From positions 1 through 52,476 of the forward strand of contig JACZKS010000192.1 of assembly GCA_014859895.1 (NCBI GenBank): 52,476 nt of DNA, in the 5' to 3' direction. This DNA is from Rhodospirillales bacterium (GTDB lineage: Bacteria; Pseudomonadota; Alphaproteobacteria; Rhodospirillales; Shumkoniaceae). A program made the translations under genes and the position numbers. Positions 17,499 to 25,099 of this stretch are shown in pieces. The first letter of the stretch is position 1; every line of letters starts with the position of its first letter. A model generated the notes under the pieces. It was not told the DNA's origin. It saw nothing but the letters and a program-made list of their open reading frames with translations, and ran no database searches.

Positions 17499-17972
17499 GT
17501 GGCCGGCGCCCCCTGCATCAAGAATCTGGTGCTGGAAGACGACCGGCGGGTGCGCCTCAGCCCGAATGTCGAGCACGAAAGGCGGATTGCCATCCACGAC
17601 CTGCTCGAAGCCAACACCTTCGCGCCGGTCGGCGATTTCCCCGGCCCGTTCGTTCTGCACCTGGGCTTGGAAGGCGGCAGCCTCATCTTCAACGTGCACG
17701 ACGAGGCCGATCGGCCGTTGGTCAGCTTCTCATTGCCCCTGGGCGACTTCCGCAGCCTGATCAAGGACTACTTCACCGTCTGCGAGACCTATTTCAACGC
17801 CATCAAGACGCTGAGCCCGTCGCGGATCGAAGCCATCGACATGGGCCGGCGGGGGCTGCACAACGAGGGCTCGAAGCTGATGGCCGAGCGCTTGGCCGGC
17901 AAGGTCGGGATCGATACCGACACGGCGCGCCGGCTGTTCACCCTCCTGTGCGTGCTGCATATCCGGGGGTAG
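17499..17972 (+). CDS. UPF0262 family protein
   Basis: 157 residues from a GTG at 17499; the GAGGA ribosome site overlaps the hisD stop, so the two are coupled. The sequence NVEHERRIAIHDLLEANTF, then FVLHLGLEGGSLIF and KDYFTVCETYFNAI, matches UPF0262, a family found almost only in Alphaproteobacteria and nearly always between hisD and a low-molecular-weight phosphatase gene. The function is unknown. Soluble, cytoplasmic by composition. Confidence 0.9.
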   Translation: MAGAPCIKNLVLEDDRRVRLSPNVEHERRIAIHDLLEANTFAPVGDFPGPFVLHLGLEGGSLIFNVHDEADRPLVSFSLPLGDFRSLIKDYFTVCETYFNAIKTLSPSRIEAIDMGRRGLHNEGSKLMAERLAGKVGIDTDTARRLFTLLCVLHIRG

Positions 17973-17976
17973 GGCG

Positions 17977-18423
17977 ATGCCGGACCTGCCATCCGCCGTC
18001 CTTTTCGCCTGTACCAATAACTCGATCCGCTCGCCGATGGCCGAGGCCATCCTCAAGTTCCTGCACGGCCGCCACATCTATGTCGATTCGGTGGGTGTGC
18101 ATGAGCGCGAGGTCGACGGCTTTGCCGTTGCCGTCATGGACGAGATCGGCATCGACATCAGGGGGCATCGGCCCAAGACCTTCGAGACGCTGGAGGATAC
18201 CAGCTACGACGTCGTCGTCTCGCTGTCGCCCCAGGCCCAGCACAAGGCCGTCGAAATGACGCGCGTCATGGCCTGCGAGGTGGAATTCTGGCCTACCTTC
18301 GACCCCTCGATGATCGACGACGAGAACCGCGAGGTGCACTTGCAGGCCTATCGCGACGTGCGCGACCAGTTGATGCGCCGCATCAAGGAGCGTTTCCCGC
18401 TGGTGCCGACGGCCGGTCTGTGA
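17977..18423 (+). CDS. Low-molecular-weight phosphatase family protein
   Basis: 148 residues, starting 4 nt after the UPF0262 stop. The phosphate loop C-x5-R is present early: [15 protein letters not shown] (Cys12, Arg18), and a later FDPS aspartate-proline can supply the general acid. Family members dephosphorylate phosphotyrosine proteins or act as arsenate reductases; the thioredoxin-type arsenate reductases need extra cysteines, and only one further Cys (in VMACEVEF) is seen, so phosphatase is favoured. Physiological substrate unknown. Confidence 0.85.
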   Translation: MPDLPSAVLFACTNNSIRSPMAEAILKFLHGRHIYVDSVGVHEREVDGFAVAVMDEIGIDIRGHRPKTFETLEDTSYDVVVSLSPQAQHKAVEMTRVMACEVEFWPTFDPSMIDDENREVHLQAYRDVRDQLMRRIKERFPLVPTAGL

Positions 18424-18559
18424 GGGGCGCCGCCGATTTTCCGGGCGAGGCCGCGCGGGACGCGCTGGAACAACAGCCGGAAAACTGTGGAAAACACTTG
18501 ACCGGGGCGGCCCGGACGGCCACTTTGAGCCCGCCGAAACCACAACAGAGAAGGGATAT

Positions 18560-18778
18560 ATGGCCAAAGAAGAGGTGCTTGAATTCAGCGGGGTCGTGAC
18601 CGAGCTTCTGCCCAACGCCATGTTCCGGGTGAAGCTGGACAATGACCACGAGATCCTGGCTCATACCGCCGGCAAGATGCGTAAGCACCGCATCCGTGTC
18701 CTCGCCGGCGACAAGGTCAACGTCGAAATGACGCCCTACGATCTGACCAAGGGTCGGATCACCTTCCGCTTCAAATAG
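18560..18778 (+). CDS. infA: Translation initiation factor IF-1
   Basis: 72 residues, exactly the usual length, with AGAAGGG upstream. The OB-fold protein binds the ribosomal A site during initiation. Sequence features: [60 protein letters not shown] and the end GRITFRFK. An imperfectly explained inverted repeat TTTTCCGG...CCGGAAAA (18436-18486) lies upstream in the 137-nt gap. Confidence 0.98.
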   Translation: MAKEEVLEFSGVVTELLPNAMFRVKLDNDHEILAHTAGKMRKHRIRVLAGDKVNVEMTPYDLTKGRITFRFK

Positions 18779-18813
18779 CCGCGCCCGCTTAAGCCGGCTT
18801 CGGAGAGCCAAGG

Positions 18814-19425
18814 ATGTCCGACGACCGGACCGATCGCGAGAGGCCGCTTTTCGTGCTCGCGTCGGCGTCGCCGCGTCGGCGCGACCTGCTGACCCAGGTT
18901 GGCCTTGCTCCGGATCGCATCATACCCGCCGAGATTGACGAGCGCCCGCGCCCGCGCGAATTGCCGCGCGACGTGGCGCACCGGCTGGCCGAGGCCAAAG
19001 CGCGCGCCGTCGCCACGCAGGTTCCCGGCGCCTTCGTGCTGGGCGCCGACACCGTTGTCGCCTGCGGGCGGCGCGTGTTGCCCAAGGCCGAAGAGGAAAG
19101 CGAGGCGCGGTCCTGCCTTGCCTTGCTGTCGGGCCGCCGGCACCGCGTGATGGGCGGCGTCGCCCTGATCGATCCGGCCGGCCGGCTGGTCAGCCGGCTG
19201 GTGGTGACGGCGGTCACTTTCAAGCGGTTGGAGCCGGCCGAGATCGACGCCTACCTGGCCAGCGGCGAATGGCTGGGCAAGGCCGGCGGTTATGCCATCC
19301 AGGGGCTGGCGGCGCTTTACGTGCGCCAGATCGTCGGCTCCTATTCCAATGTCGTCGGCCTGCCGCTGTTCGAGACGGCGGCCCTGTTGAAAGGGCTGGG
19401 CTACGCCCCCCCTTCGGCCGCATAA
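18814..19425 (+). CDS. maf: Maf-like nucleoside triphosphate pyrophosphatase
   Basis: 203 residues. The Maf signature LASASPRRRDLLTQVGL is near the start, and VLGADTVVACGRRVLPKAEE holds the catalytic aspartate; GGYAIQGLAALYVRQIVGSY and SNVVGLPLFET complete the active site. The family hydrolyses non-canonical or selected nucleoside triphosphates to monophosphates, acting as a house-cleaning enzyme. It lies 35 nt after infA and 7 nt before the RNase G gene, so the three are likely one transcript. Confidence 0.95.
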   Translation: MSDDRTDRERPLFVLASASPRRRDLLTQVGLAPDRIIPAEIDERPRPRELPRDVAHRLAEAKARAVATQVPGAFVLGADTVVACGRRVLPKAEEESEARSCLALLSGRRHRVMGGVALIDPAGRLVSRLVVTAVTFKRLEPAEIDAYLASGEWLGKAGGYAIQGLAALYVRQIVGSYSNVVGLPLFETAALLKGLGYAPPSAA

Positions 19426-19432
19426 TCCGGCC

Positions 19433-20923
19433 GTGTCGACCGATGAAATCCTGATCGAGGCGGGGCCGGGCGAGACGCGCATCGCCCTCATGGAGGGTGG
19501 GCGGCTCCGCGAATTGATGGTGGCGCGCCCAGACGATGACAGCGTCGTCGGCAACGTCTACATGGGCCGCGTCGAGCGCGTGCTGCCGGGCATCGCGGCG
19601 GCGTTCGTTGACGTTGGGCTGCCCCGTGCGGGCTTTCTTGGCCTCGCCGAGGCCAGGCCGGTCGGCCACGCCGCCGGCAGGACGGATACCCCCGCCCCGG
19701 ACCGCATCACCGATTACGTTTCGGAAGGCGACGCCGTGCTGGTGCAGGTGCAACGCGATGCCGTGGCCGACAAGGGCGTCAAGCTGACCACCCATATCGG
19801 CCTGACCGGGCGGGCCCTGGTGCTGCTGCCCGGCGCCGGCGAAATCCTGTTGTCCAGGCGCATCATGGGCGAGGCCGAGCGGGCACGGTTGCAGGCTTTG
19901 CTGGGCGACCTGGCGGAAGGGGACGAGGGGCTGATCCTGAGAACCGCCGGCATGAACGCCTCGGCCGAGGCTTTGGGCCGGGAGCTCGAAACGCTGCGTG
20001 GCCTCTGGCGCACCATCCAGGACGGACGGCGGAACAGCCGGCCGCCTGCCCGCCTGCTGGCCGAGCCGACGGCGGTCCGCCGGGTGTTGCGCGACGAGGC
20101 GGGGCCGGAGGTGCGCCGAATTGTCGTCGAAGGCGCCCACCTGCTGGCCGACCTTGCCGCCTACTGCCGCGAGCACGCGCAGGGGCTGGAAGCCAAACTG
20201 CAGGGCCATACCGAGGAGACACCTCTGTTCGAGGCCCTCGGCGTCGGGGAGGAGATCGAGGCGGCGCTGGCCGAGCGGGTGGCGCTACCCTCGGGGGGCA
20301 GCCTGATCATCCAGCCGACGGCGGCGCTGACCGCCATCGACGTCAACACCGGCGGCCGCTCGGAGAGCGGCGGCCCCGAAGAGACGGCGCTTGCCACCAA
20401 CCTGGAGGCGGCCATCGAGATCGCCCGCCAACTGCGCCTGCGCAACCTTTCGGGCATGCTGATGGTCGATTTCGTGCCAATGCGCCGACGTCCCCATCAG
20501 ACCGAAGTACTGACCCGGCTGCGTTCCGCGGTGGCCGACGACCGCCTGCCAACCCAGGTGTTCGGCTTCAGCCCGCTGGGGGTCGTCGAGATGACGCGGC
20601 CGCGCCATGGCCAGACCTTGGCCGAGCGGCTTTGCGTGCCCTGCCCGGCCTGTGCCGCCAGCGGCCGGGTCAGGAGCCCGGCCACCGTTGCCGCCGAGAT
20701 CCTGCGCCGCGTCCTCCGAGAGAGCCGCTCGGCGGCGGGAGCCGCCATCGCGGTGGCGGCGCCGCCATCCGTGGTCGAATTGTTGAGAACGACGTGGTCT
20801 CCGGCTCTGGCCGAGGCCGAGGAGAGACTGGGGGCGCCACTTCGCCTGAACGCCGACGCCGCCTTGGCGGCCGACGCCTTCAAGGTGACGGCCAGGCGCC
20901 GGACGGAGGAAGGACATGACTGA
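19433..20923 (+). CDS. rng: Ribonuclease E/G family protein (RNase G-like)
   Basis: 496 residues from a GTG at 19433. It consists of the catalytic half only, the size of RNase G; the long degradosome scaffold of RNase E is absent. An S1-like RNA-binding part opens it (GNVYMGRVERVLPGIAAAFV). The catalytic aspartates fall at Asp303 (IDVNTGG) and Asp346 (VDFVPMR), and the zinc-link cysteines at Cys404 and Cys407 (VPCPAC), the same numbers as in E. coli RNase E. It processes rRNA and mRNA from monophosphorylated 5' ends. It overlaps yacG by 8 nt. Confidence 0.94.
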   Translation: MSTDEILIEAGPGETRIALMEGGRLRELMVARPDDDSVVGNVYMGRVERVLPGIAAAFVDVGLPRAGFLGLAEARPVGHAAGRTDTPAPDRITDYVSEGDAVLVQVQRDAVADKGVKLTTHIGLTGRALVLLPGAGEILLSRRIMGEAERARLQALLGDLAEGDEGLILRTAGMNASAEALGRELETLRGLWRTIQDGRRNSRPPARLLAEPTAVRRVLRDEAGPEVRRIVVEGAHLLADLAAYCREHAQGLEAKLQGHTEETPLFEALGVGEEIEAALAERVALPSGGSLIIQPTAALTAIDVNTGGRSESGGPEETALATNLEAAIEIARQLRLRNLSGMLMVDFVPMRRRPHQTEVLTRLRSAVADDRLPTQVFGFSPLGVVEMTRPRHGQTLAERLCVPCPACAASGRVRSPATVAAEILRRVLRESRSAAGAAIAVAAPPSVVELLRTTWSPALAEAEERLGAPLRLNADAALAADAFKVTARRRTEEGHD

Positions 20924-21137
20924 CGACGCAACTGAAAACCCGAACCACGGAAAGATCATTCCGCTGGCCCGCCGCCGCCGCTGCCCGATCTGCGGCCAAC
21001 CCCAGGTGCACGCCTTCCGGCCATTCTGTTCGCAGCGTTGCGCCGACCAGGACCTCGGCCGTTGGCTGACCGGCAGCTATCGCATCGCGGCCGACGAAGA
21101 GGCCGACGTCGACGAGGATGCCGACGGCGGAAGCTGA
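20916..21137 (+). CDS. yacG: DNA gyrase inhibitor YacG, zinc-binding
   Basis: 73 residues with ATG inside the RNase G stop region. The four zinc cysteines are present: CPICGQPQV and FCSQRCADQDLGRWLTGSY, followed by the acidic tail typical of YacG. The E. coli protein binds GyrB and blocks DNA binding. The last 61 nt overlap, on the opposite strand, the 3' end of a TRAP permease gene, so the acidic tail codons also encode the Ser-rich end of that permease. Confidence 0.92.
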   Translation: MTDDATENPNHGKIIPLARRRRCPICGQPQVHAFRPFCSQRCADQDLGRWLTGSYRIAADEEADVDEDADGGS

Positions 21138-23269
21138 CCGCCGGCCCGTCCCGCCGCGTCCCGTCGGCTCTGGCGGAAGTTGATGGCAAGCAGCACCACG
21201 AAGGCGCCCAGGGCGACGAACTCCCACGCCGAGGCCAGCGGCCACAGCAGGACCACGCCGAGAAATAGCAGAACGAGCCGCATCGGCCAGCCGATGCTGG
21301 TTTCCATGTAGCCGCGGATGGCGCCGATCACGCAGTACATGCCGCCGATCCCGAAGAAGAAGATCTTGAACGACTCGGCCAAGTCCGAGGACAGGAACGG
21401 CGTGTAGGCGAACAGCAGTGGAATGATGAAGAACGCCATGCCGACCTGGAAGGCGGTGATGCCGGTCTTCCAGGGCGGGCTGTCGGCGATCGCGCAGGCG
21501 GCATAGACGGCTAGGCAGACCGGCGGCGTCAGGTTGCTGAACTGGGCCAGCCAGAAGATGATCATGTGCGCCGACAGCAGCCCCTCGGTCCGCTTGGCGG
21601 CGCTCACCGTCTGCTCGATGATGGTGCTCGCCATGTCCGGTGGAACCTGTGCCAGCATCGCCTTGACGGTGGCCACCGGCATCGGCTGCCCGAGCGCAGC
21701 CGTATGCTCCGGCGCGACCAACATGAGCACCGCCTTGACGGTATCGACGACCTGGCCGGAGGCGATCAGGTTCACCGCCTCGGAGTGGGTGATCAGGCCG
21801 TAGATGGCGGGTGCCGAGAGCGTGCCCAGCACGATGTAGGCGGCCGTGGTCGGCAGACCCATGCCCAAGATGATCGAGGCCAGGCTGACCCACAGGATGG
21901 TGATCAACAGGCTGTCGCCGGCCCAGCGGCTGATCATCAGCGAGAAGGTGTTGCCGATCCCGGTGGTGCCGAGAACGTTGACGACGAGGCCGATGGTGAC
22001 CAGCAGGACCGCCGTCGGCACCATGTTGCGGGCGCCCTTGGCCAGAGCCTCGGCAATCGCCCGGGGTCCCATCTTGTTCTTCGAAAGCCACGACGTGACG
22101 ATCACCGCCAGGATGCTGATGCCGGCGGCGTAAGTCGGCGTGAAGCCCCACACCAGCAACCCGATAAGGAGGAAGATCGGAATCAGGTTGTGGCCGCCGT
22201 CGCGCATGGCCTGGCGCAAGGTCGGCGCTTCGGGATCTTCCATGCCGTAGATGCCCAGCCGGATCGCCTCCATGCGGATCCAATAGCCGACCGACAGAAA
22301 ATACATGATCGCCGGCAGCACCGAGACGGCAATGATGTGGACGTAGGGAATTTGAGTATAGCTGGCCATGACGAAGGCGCCGGCCCCCATGATCGGCGGC
22401 ATGATCTGGCCGCCGGTGGAGGCCGACGATTCGACACTGGCCGCGAAATGCGGCGGGAATCCGGCCCGCTTCATCAGCGGGATGGTGATGACGCCGGTAC
22501 CGACCACGTTGGCTACCGCCGAACCGCTGATGGTGCCCATCAGGGCCGAGCCCATGACGGCCACCAGGCCGGGTCCGCCGGTCATCTTGCCGGCCGCGCA
22601 GCGGGCCAGGTTCATGATGAAATCGCCGGCCCCCGAGCGGGTCAGGAAGGCGCCGAACAGGATGAACATGAAGACGTAGGTCGACGAGATGCGGGCGATC
22701 TCGCCGAACATGCCGTCGCCGCTGAAGTAGGAGCGGAATAGCGCGGTTTCGAGGGTGAGGCCGGGGAACTGGAAGACGCCGGAGACGTACTTGCCCCACC
22801 ACACCACATAGGTCAGCGAGGTGACGATCAGGACCGGAATGATCCAGCCGGTGGTCCGACGGGTGAACTCGATGCCCAAAAGGATGGCGACGATGGCCGC
22901 TGCCCAATCCAGCGGCAGGAGGCGGATGCCGCGATCGTACAAAGCCACTTCGTTGAGGATCAGGTGGGCGGCGGTCCACAGGATCAGCAGGCCGAGCACC
23001 ACGTCCGCCACGCCGACCAGACGGCCGGCTGCGCTTCCGGGGCGCGTGCGGAGCATCGGGTAAAGCAACGTGCACAGGAACCCGAACATCCCGAAATGCA
23101 GGGCCGAGGTCCAGAGGTCCTCGATCGTGCCGATGGTGTTGAAATAGACGTGAAAGAGGGAGACACCGACGCCGACCCAGAAGACCACCGGTTCCGCCCA
23201 CTCCCGAGCCTTTTGGGGAGCCTCTTCCTTGTCGAACTTTGCCAAGTCCGCTTCGCGATCCTCAGTCAC
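21077..23269 (-). CDS. TRAP transporter fused permease (DctQM, TAXI type)
   Basis: 730 residues from a GTG at 23269 that has GAGGAGG just upstream; an ATG at 23299 lies before that site. After a charged N-terminus there are about 4 membrane segments of DctQ type, then a DctM-type channel with about 12 or more: PGLTLETALFRSYFSGDGMF, GSALMGTISGSAVANVVGTG, SSASTGGQIMPPIMGAGAF and ASIILGMGLPTTAAYIVLG. Fused permeases of this kind pair with TAXI binding proteins, and one follows upstream at 23354-24394. The last 20 residues (PPSASSSTSASSSAAMR) are low complexity and are encoded antisense to yacG. Confidence 0.93.
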   Translation of the reverse strand: MTEDREADLAKFDKEEAPQKAREWAEPVVFWVGVGVSLFHVYFNTIGTIEDLWTSALHFGMFGFLCTLLYPMLRTRPGSAAGRLVGVADVVLGLLILWTAAHLILNEVALYDRGIRLLPLDWAAAIVAILLGIEFTRRTTGWIIPVLIVTSLTYVVWWGKYVSGVFQFPGLTLETALFRSYFSGDGMFGEIARISSTYVFMFILFGAFLTRSGAGDFIMNLARCAAGKMTGGPGLVAVMGSALMGTISGSAVANVVGTGVITIPLMKRAGFPPHFAASVESSASTGGQIMPPIMGAGAFVMASYTQIPYVHIIAVSVLPAIMYFLSVGYWIRMEAIRLGIYGMEDPEAPTLRQAMRDGGHNLIPIFLLIGLLVWGFTPTYAAGISILAVIVTSWLSKNKMGPRAIAEALAKGARNMVPTAVLLVTIGLVVNVLGTTGIGNTFSLMISRWAGDSLLITILWVSLASIILGMGLPTTAAYIVLGTLSAPAIYGLITHSEAVNLIASGQVVDTVKAVLMLVAPEHTAALGQPMPVATVKAMLAQVPPDMASTIIEQTVSAAKRTEGLLSAHMIIFWLAQFSNLTPPVCLAVYAACAIADSPPWKTGITAFQVGMAFFIIPLLFAYTPFLSSDLAESFKIFFFGIGGMYCVIGAIRGYMETSIGWPMRLVLLFLGVVLLWPLASAWEFVALGAFVVLLAINFRQSRRDAAGRAGGQLPPSASSSTSASSSAAMR

Positions 23270-23314
23270 CAACGCCTCCTCGCCATTCCGGGGAACCATG
23301 CCCGCTAAGAGAGC

Positions 23315-23340
23315 GGGGCGGTCCCGCGAAGGACCGCCCC
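23315..23340 (-). other. Intercistronic hairpin after the TAXI binding-protein gene
   Basis: GGGGCGGTCC, six-base loop, GGACCGCCCC: a perfect ten-pair stem in the gap between the binding-protein stop (23354) and the permease start (23269), no U-tract. Same position as the hairpins at 5935, 32987 and 45888; likely tunes permease expression or protects the upstream message. Confidence 0.65.
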
Positions 23341-23353
23341 GGCTGAACCCGGA

Positions 23354-24394
23354 TTACTTGGCGATGAGCGCGTCCGGAATGGTCAGGCCCTTTTCCTTGT
23401 AGTACTTGGCGGCTCCGGGATGGAGCGGGAAGGGCAGGCCGCCGATGGCCTTTTCCAGGGCCATGTCCTCGGTCGACTTGTGGATGTTGCGCAGGAAGGC
23501 GAGGTTCTCGTAGAGCGTCTTGGTCAGCAGATAGACGTCCTCCTCGGGAACGTCTTTGCGCACACCCAGGAAGTTCGGCTGGGCGATGGTCTGGATCGGT
23601 TTCGAATGGCCGGCGTAGGTGTCTGCCGGAACGGTGAAGGGAACCCACAGATCCAGCTTGGCCGCAGCGTTGATCTTCTTCAGCTCATCTGCCGAAACGT
23701 TGAGGATGCGCATCTTGTCTTTCAGCGTGGCAGCCGCCTGGGCCACCGCCGAGACCGGCATGCCGCCGGGGATGTTGAAGCCGGCGATGGTGCCGTTCTG
23801 CAAGGCTTCCGCCGACGGGTTGTAGCCGAGATAGGCGAGTTCGAAGTCCTTGTCGGGGTCGAAGCCGAGGCCGCTCAGAATGGTGCGGCCCGATCCTTCG
23901 GTTCCCGACTTGCGGGCGCCGATCGAGAACTTCTTGCTCTTGATGTTGGCCATGTCCGAGATGTTGCCGGTCTTGGCGTATTCGCTGAGGATGGCGAAGT
24001 GCTCGGTATTGAACCACAGCATGCTGACCGAGCGGAAATCGCGTTGCGGACCTTCCGCCGTGAAATCGCCCTCGCCGTTCCAGGCCCAGGCGCCGTACAG
24101 ACCCTGGAGGATCGAGAACTGAACCTGGTTCTCGCGCATCAGCTTGATGTTTTCGCCGGAACCGGCCGAGGTGATGGCCGACAGCGACATCTTGTGCTTG
24201 TCCTGCAACTTCACCTTGGTCAGGGTGGCGATGGCCACGCCGATGGGATAGTAGCTGCCACCCGTGGTGGCCGTCGCCAGCAGATAGGAACGTTCCTTTG
24301 CGGCCTGCGCGAAAGCGGGGGCTGAAAACGCGATGCCGGCCGCCACGGCCGCAACGCCAAGAACGCACGCGAACGTGCGGACGGATCTTGCCAT
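23354..24394 (-). CDS. TAXI-family TRAP transporter solute-binding protein
   Basis: 346 residues with a Sec signal peptide of about 30 residues (cleavage near APAFA-QA). TAXI features: LLATATTGGSYYPIGVAIAT at the ligand site, SAITSAGSGENIKLMRENQV, FSIGARKSGTEGSGRTIL and FNIPGGMPVSAVAQAAATL. It binds a small acid in the periplasm for the fused permease encoded next. TAXI proteins with known ligands bind glutamate or 2-oxoglutarate-like acids; the ligand here is unknown. ATG preceded by TAGGGAGACG. The region upstream to the tRNA-Phe promoter (24395-24628) carries its promoter, which I could not place with confidence. Confidence 0.92.
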   Translation of the reverse strand: MARSVRTFACVLGVAAVAAGIAFSAPAFAQAAKERSYLLATATTGGSYYPIGVAIATLTKVKLQDKHKMSLSAITSAGSGENIKLMRENQVQFSILQGLYGAWAWNGEGDFTAEGPQRDFRSVSMLWFNTEHFAILSEYAKTGNISDMANIKSKKFSIGARKSGTEGSGRTILSGLGFDPDKDFELAYLGYNPSAEALQNGTIAGFNIPGGMPVSAVAQAAATLKDKMRILNVSADELKKINAAAKLDLWVPFTVPADTYAGHSKPIQTIAQPNFLGVRKDVPEEDVYLLTKTLYENLAFLRNIHKSTEDMALEKAIGGLPFPLHPGAAKYYKEKGLTIPDALIAK

Positions 24395-24628
24395 GATGTC
24401 GTCTCCCTAATGTTCCTCCGGCCGGCCGTTCCCTCCCTTGGGATTTCCGCGGGGGTTAAATCTCCCGTCGGCGTCGGCCGGGTTGGTGCACATTCACCGG
24501 CCTCAGACTACCGTCAGGAGGAAAGAAGAATCAATGGAATAGCTTGGAGTGGCGAGAATGAAATTTGCCCGGCCGGAGGGCTCCCGGCGAAGGCGAATCA
24601 AAGTCGCCATGGCCCCGTGCGCCCACGC

Positions 24629-24657
24629 TGGACAGGCCGGGGGAATTCTTCTATAAG
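24629..24657 (+). promoter_or_regulatory. Promoter of tRNA-Phe
   Basis: TGGACA, 17-base spacer, TATAAG on the plus strand, placing the start near 24664, about 43 nt before the tRNA. The fit to sigma70 consensus is good and no other gene lies close. Confidence 0.6.
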
Positions 24658-24706
24658 CGGTCCGTCGCGCGCGGGCGCATGCCGTTTCCCGCACCGCGGC
24701 TCCGGT

Positions 24707-24782
24707 GCCCAGGTAGCTCAGTTGGTAGAGCACGTGACTGAAAATCACGGTGTCGGTGGTTCGATCCCGCCCCTGGGCACCA
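24707..24782 (+). tRNA. tRNA-Phe (GAA anticodon)
   Basis: Acceptor GCCCAGG pairs with CCTGGGC, discriminator A, encoded CCA. D arm GCTCAGTTGGTAGAGC. Anticodon stem CGTGA/TCACG with loop CTGAAAA gives anticodon GAA (Phe). T arm GGTGG-TTCGATC-CCGCC. All 76 positions fit a normal tRNA. Confidence 0.97.
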
Positions 24783-25099
24783 TTCCCTCCCCTCCCATAT
24801 TCCTTTAAGCCGCACCCAGTTCGCTGTGATCTCCACAGTCGCCTGAAATTTCTTGATTTTCAGGCAGTTCGTCGCGTTGGAGCATCGTTGAGGACAGGTG
24901 GTCGCACTTGGTCCAACGGCGGTTCCTGCGGGTACTCCGATGCGTCCAAACTGGTTCTCGTGGACCACTCGCGGATTAGTATACCTGTGATCAGTTTGTG
25001 ACACTTCGAGTGGGTGTCGAAACCGCTACGTGTGCGCATTAAACTCGCAATGGAAACAACGAGGTGATGGCCGGGAATTGATTGAGGGGAGGCAGGCGG
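24783..25099. other. Gene-free leader region before the RTX gene
   Basis: 317 nt with lower GC than the surroundings and no convincing gene. It holds a hairpin GCCTGAAA, nine-base loop, TTTCAGGC at 24841-24865 (possible 3' end of the tRNA transcript, no U-run), two direct TGTGA repeats 11 bp apart (24986 and 24997), and the GGGGAGG ribosome site of the RTX gene. Confidence 0.4.

Noticed and set aside
18436-18486. Inverted repeat TTTTCCGG/CCGGAAAA before infA
   Set aside because: The arms are short and the loop is about 35 nt; too weak to call a terminator or leader element.
24512-24536. AGGAGG followed by a two-codon frame ATG GAA TAG before tRNA-Phe
   Set aside because: Could be a minimal reading frame, but nothing downstream would use it and the spacing of 12 nt is long; chance is the simplest account.
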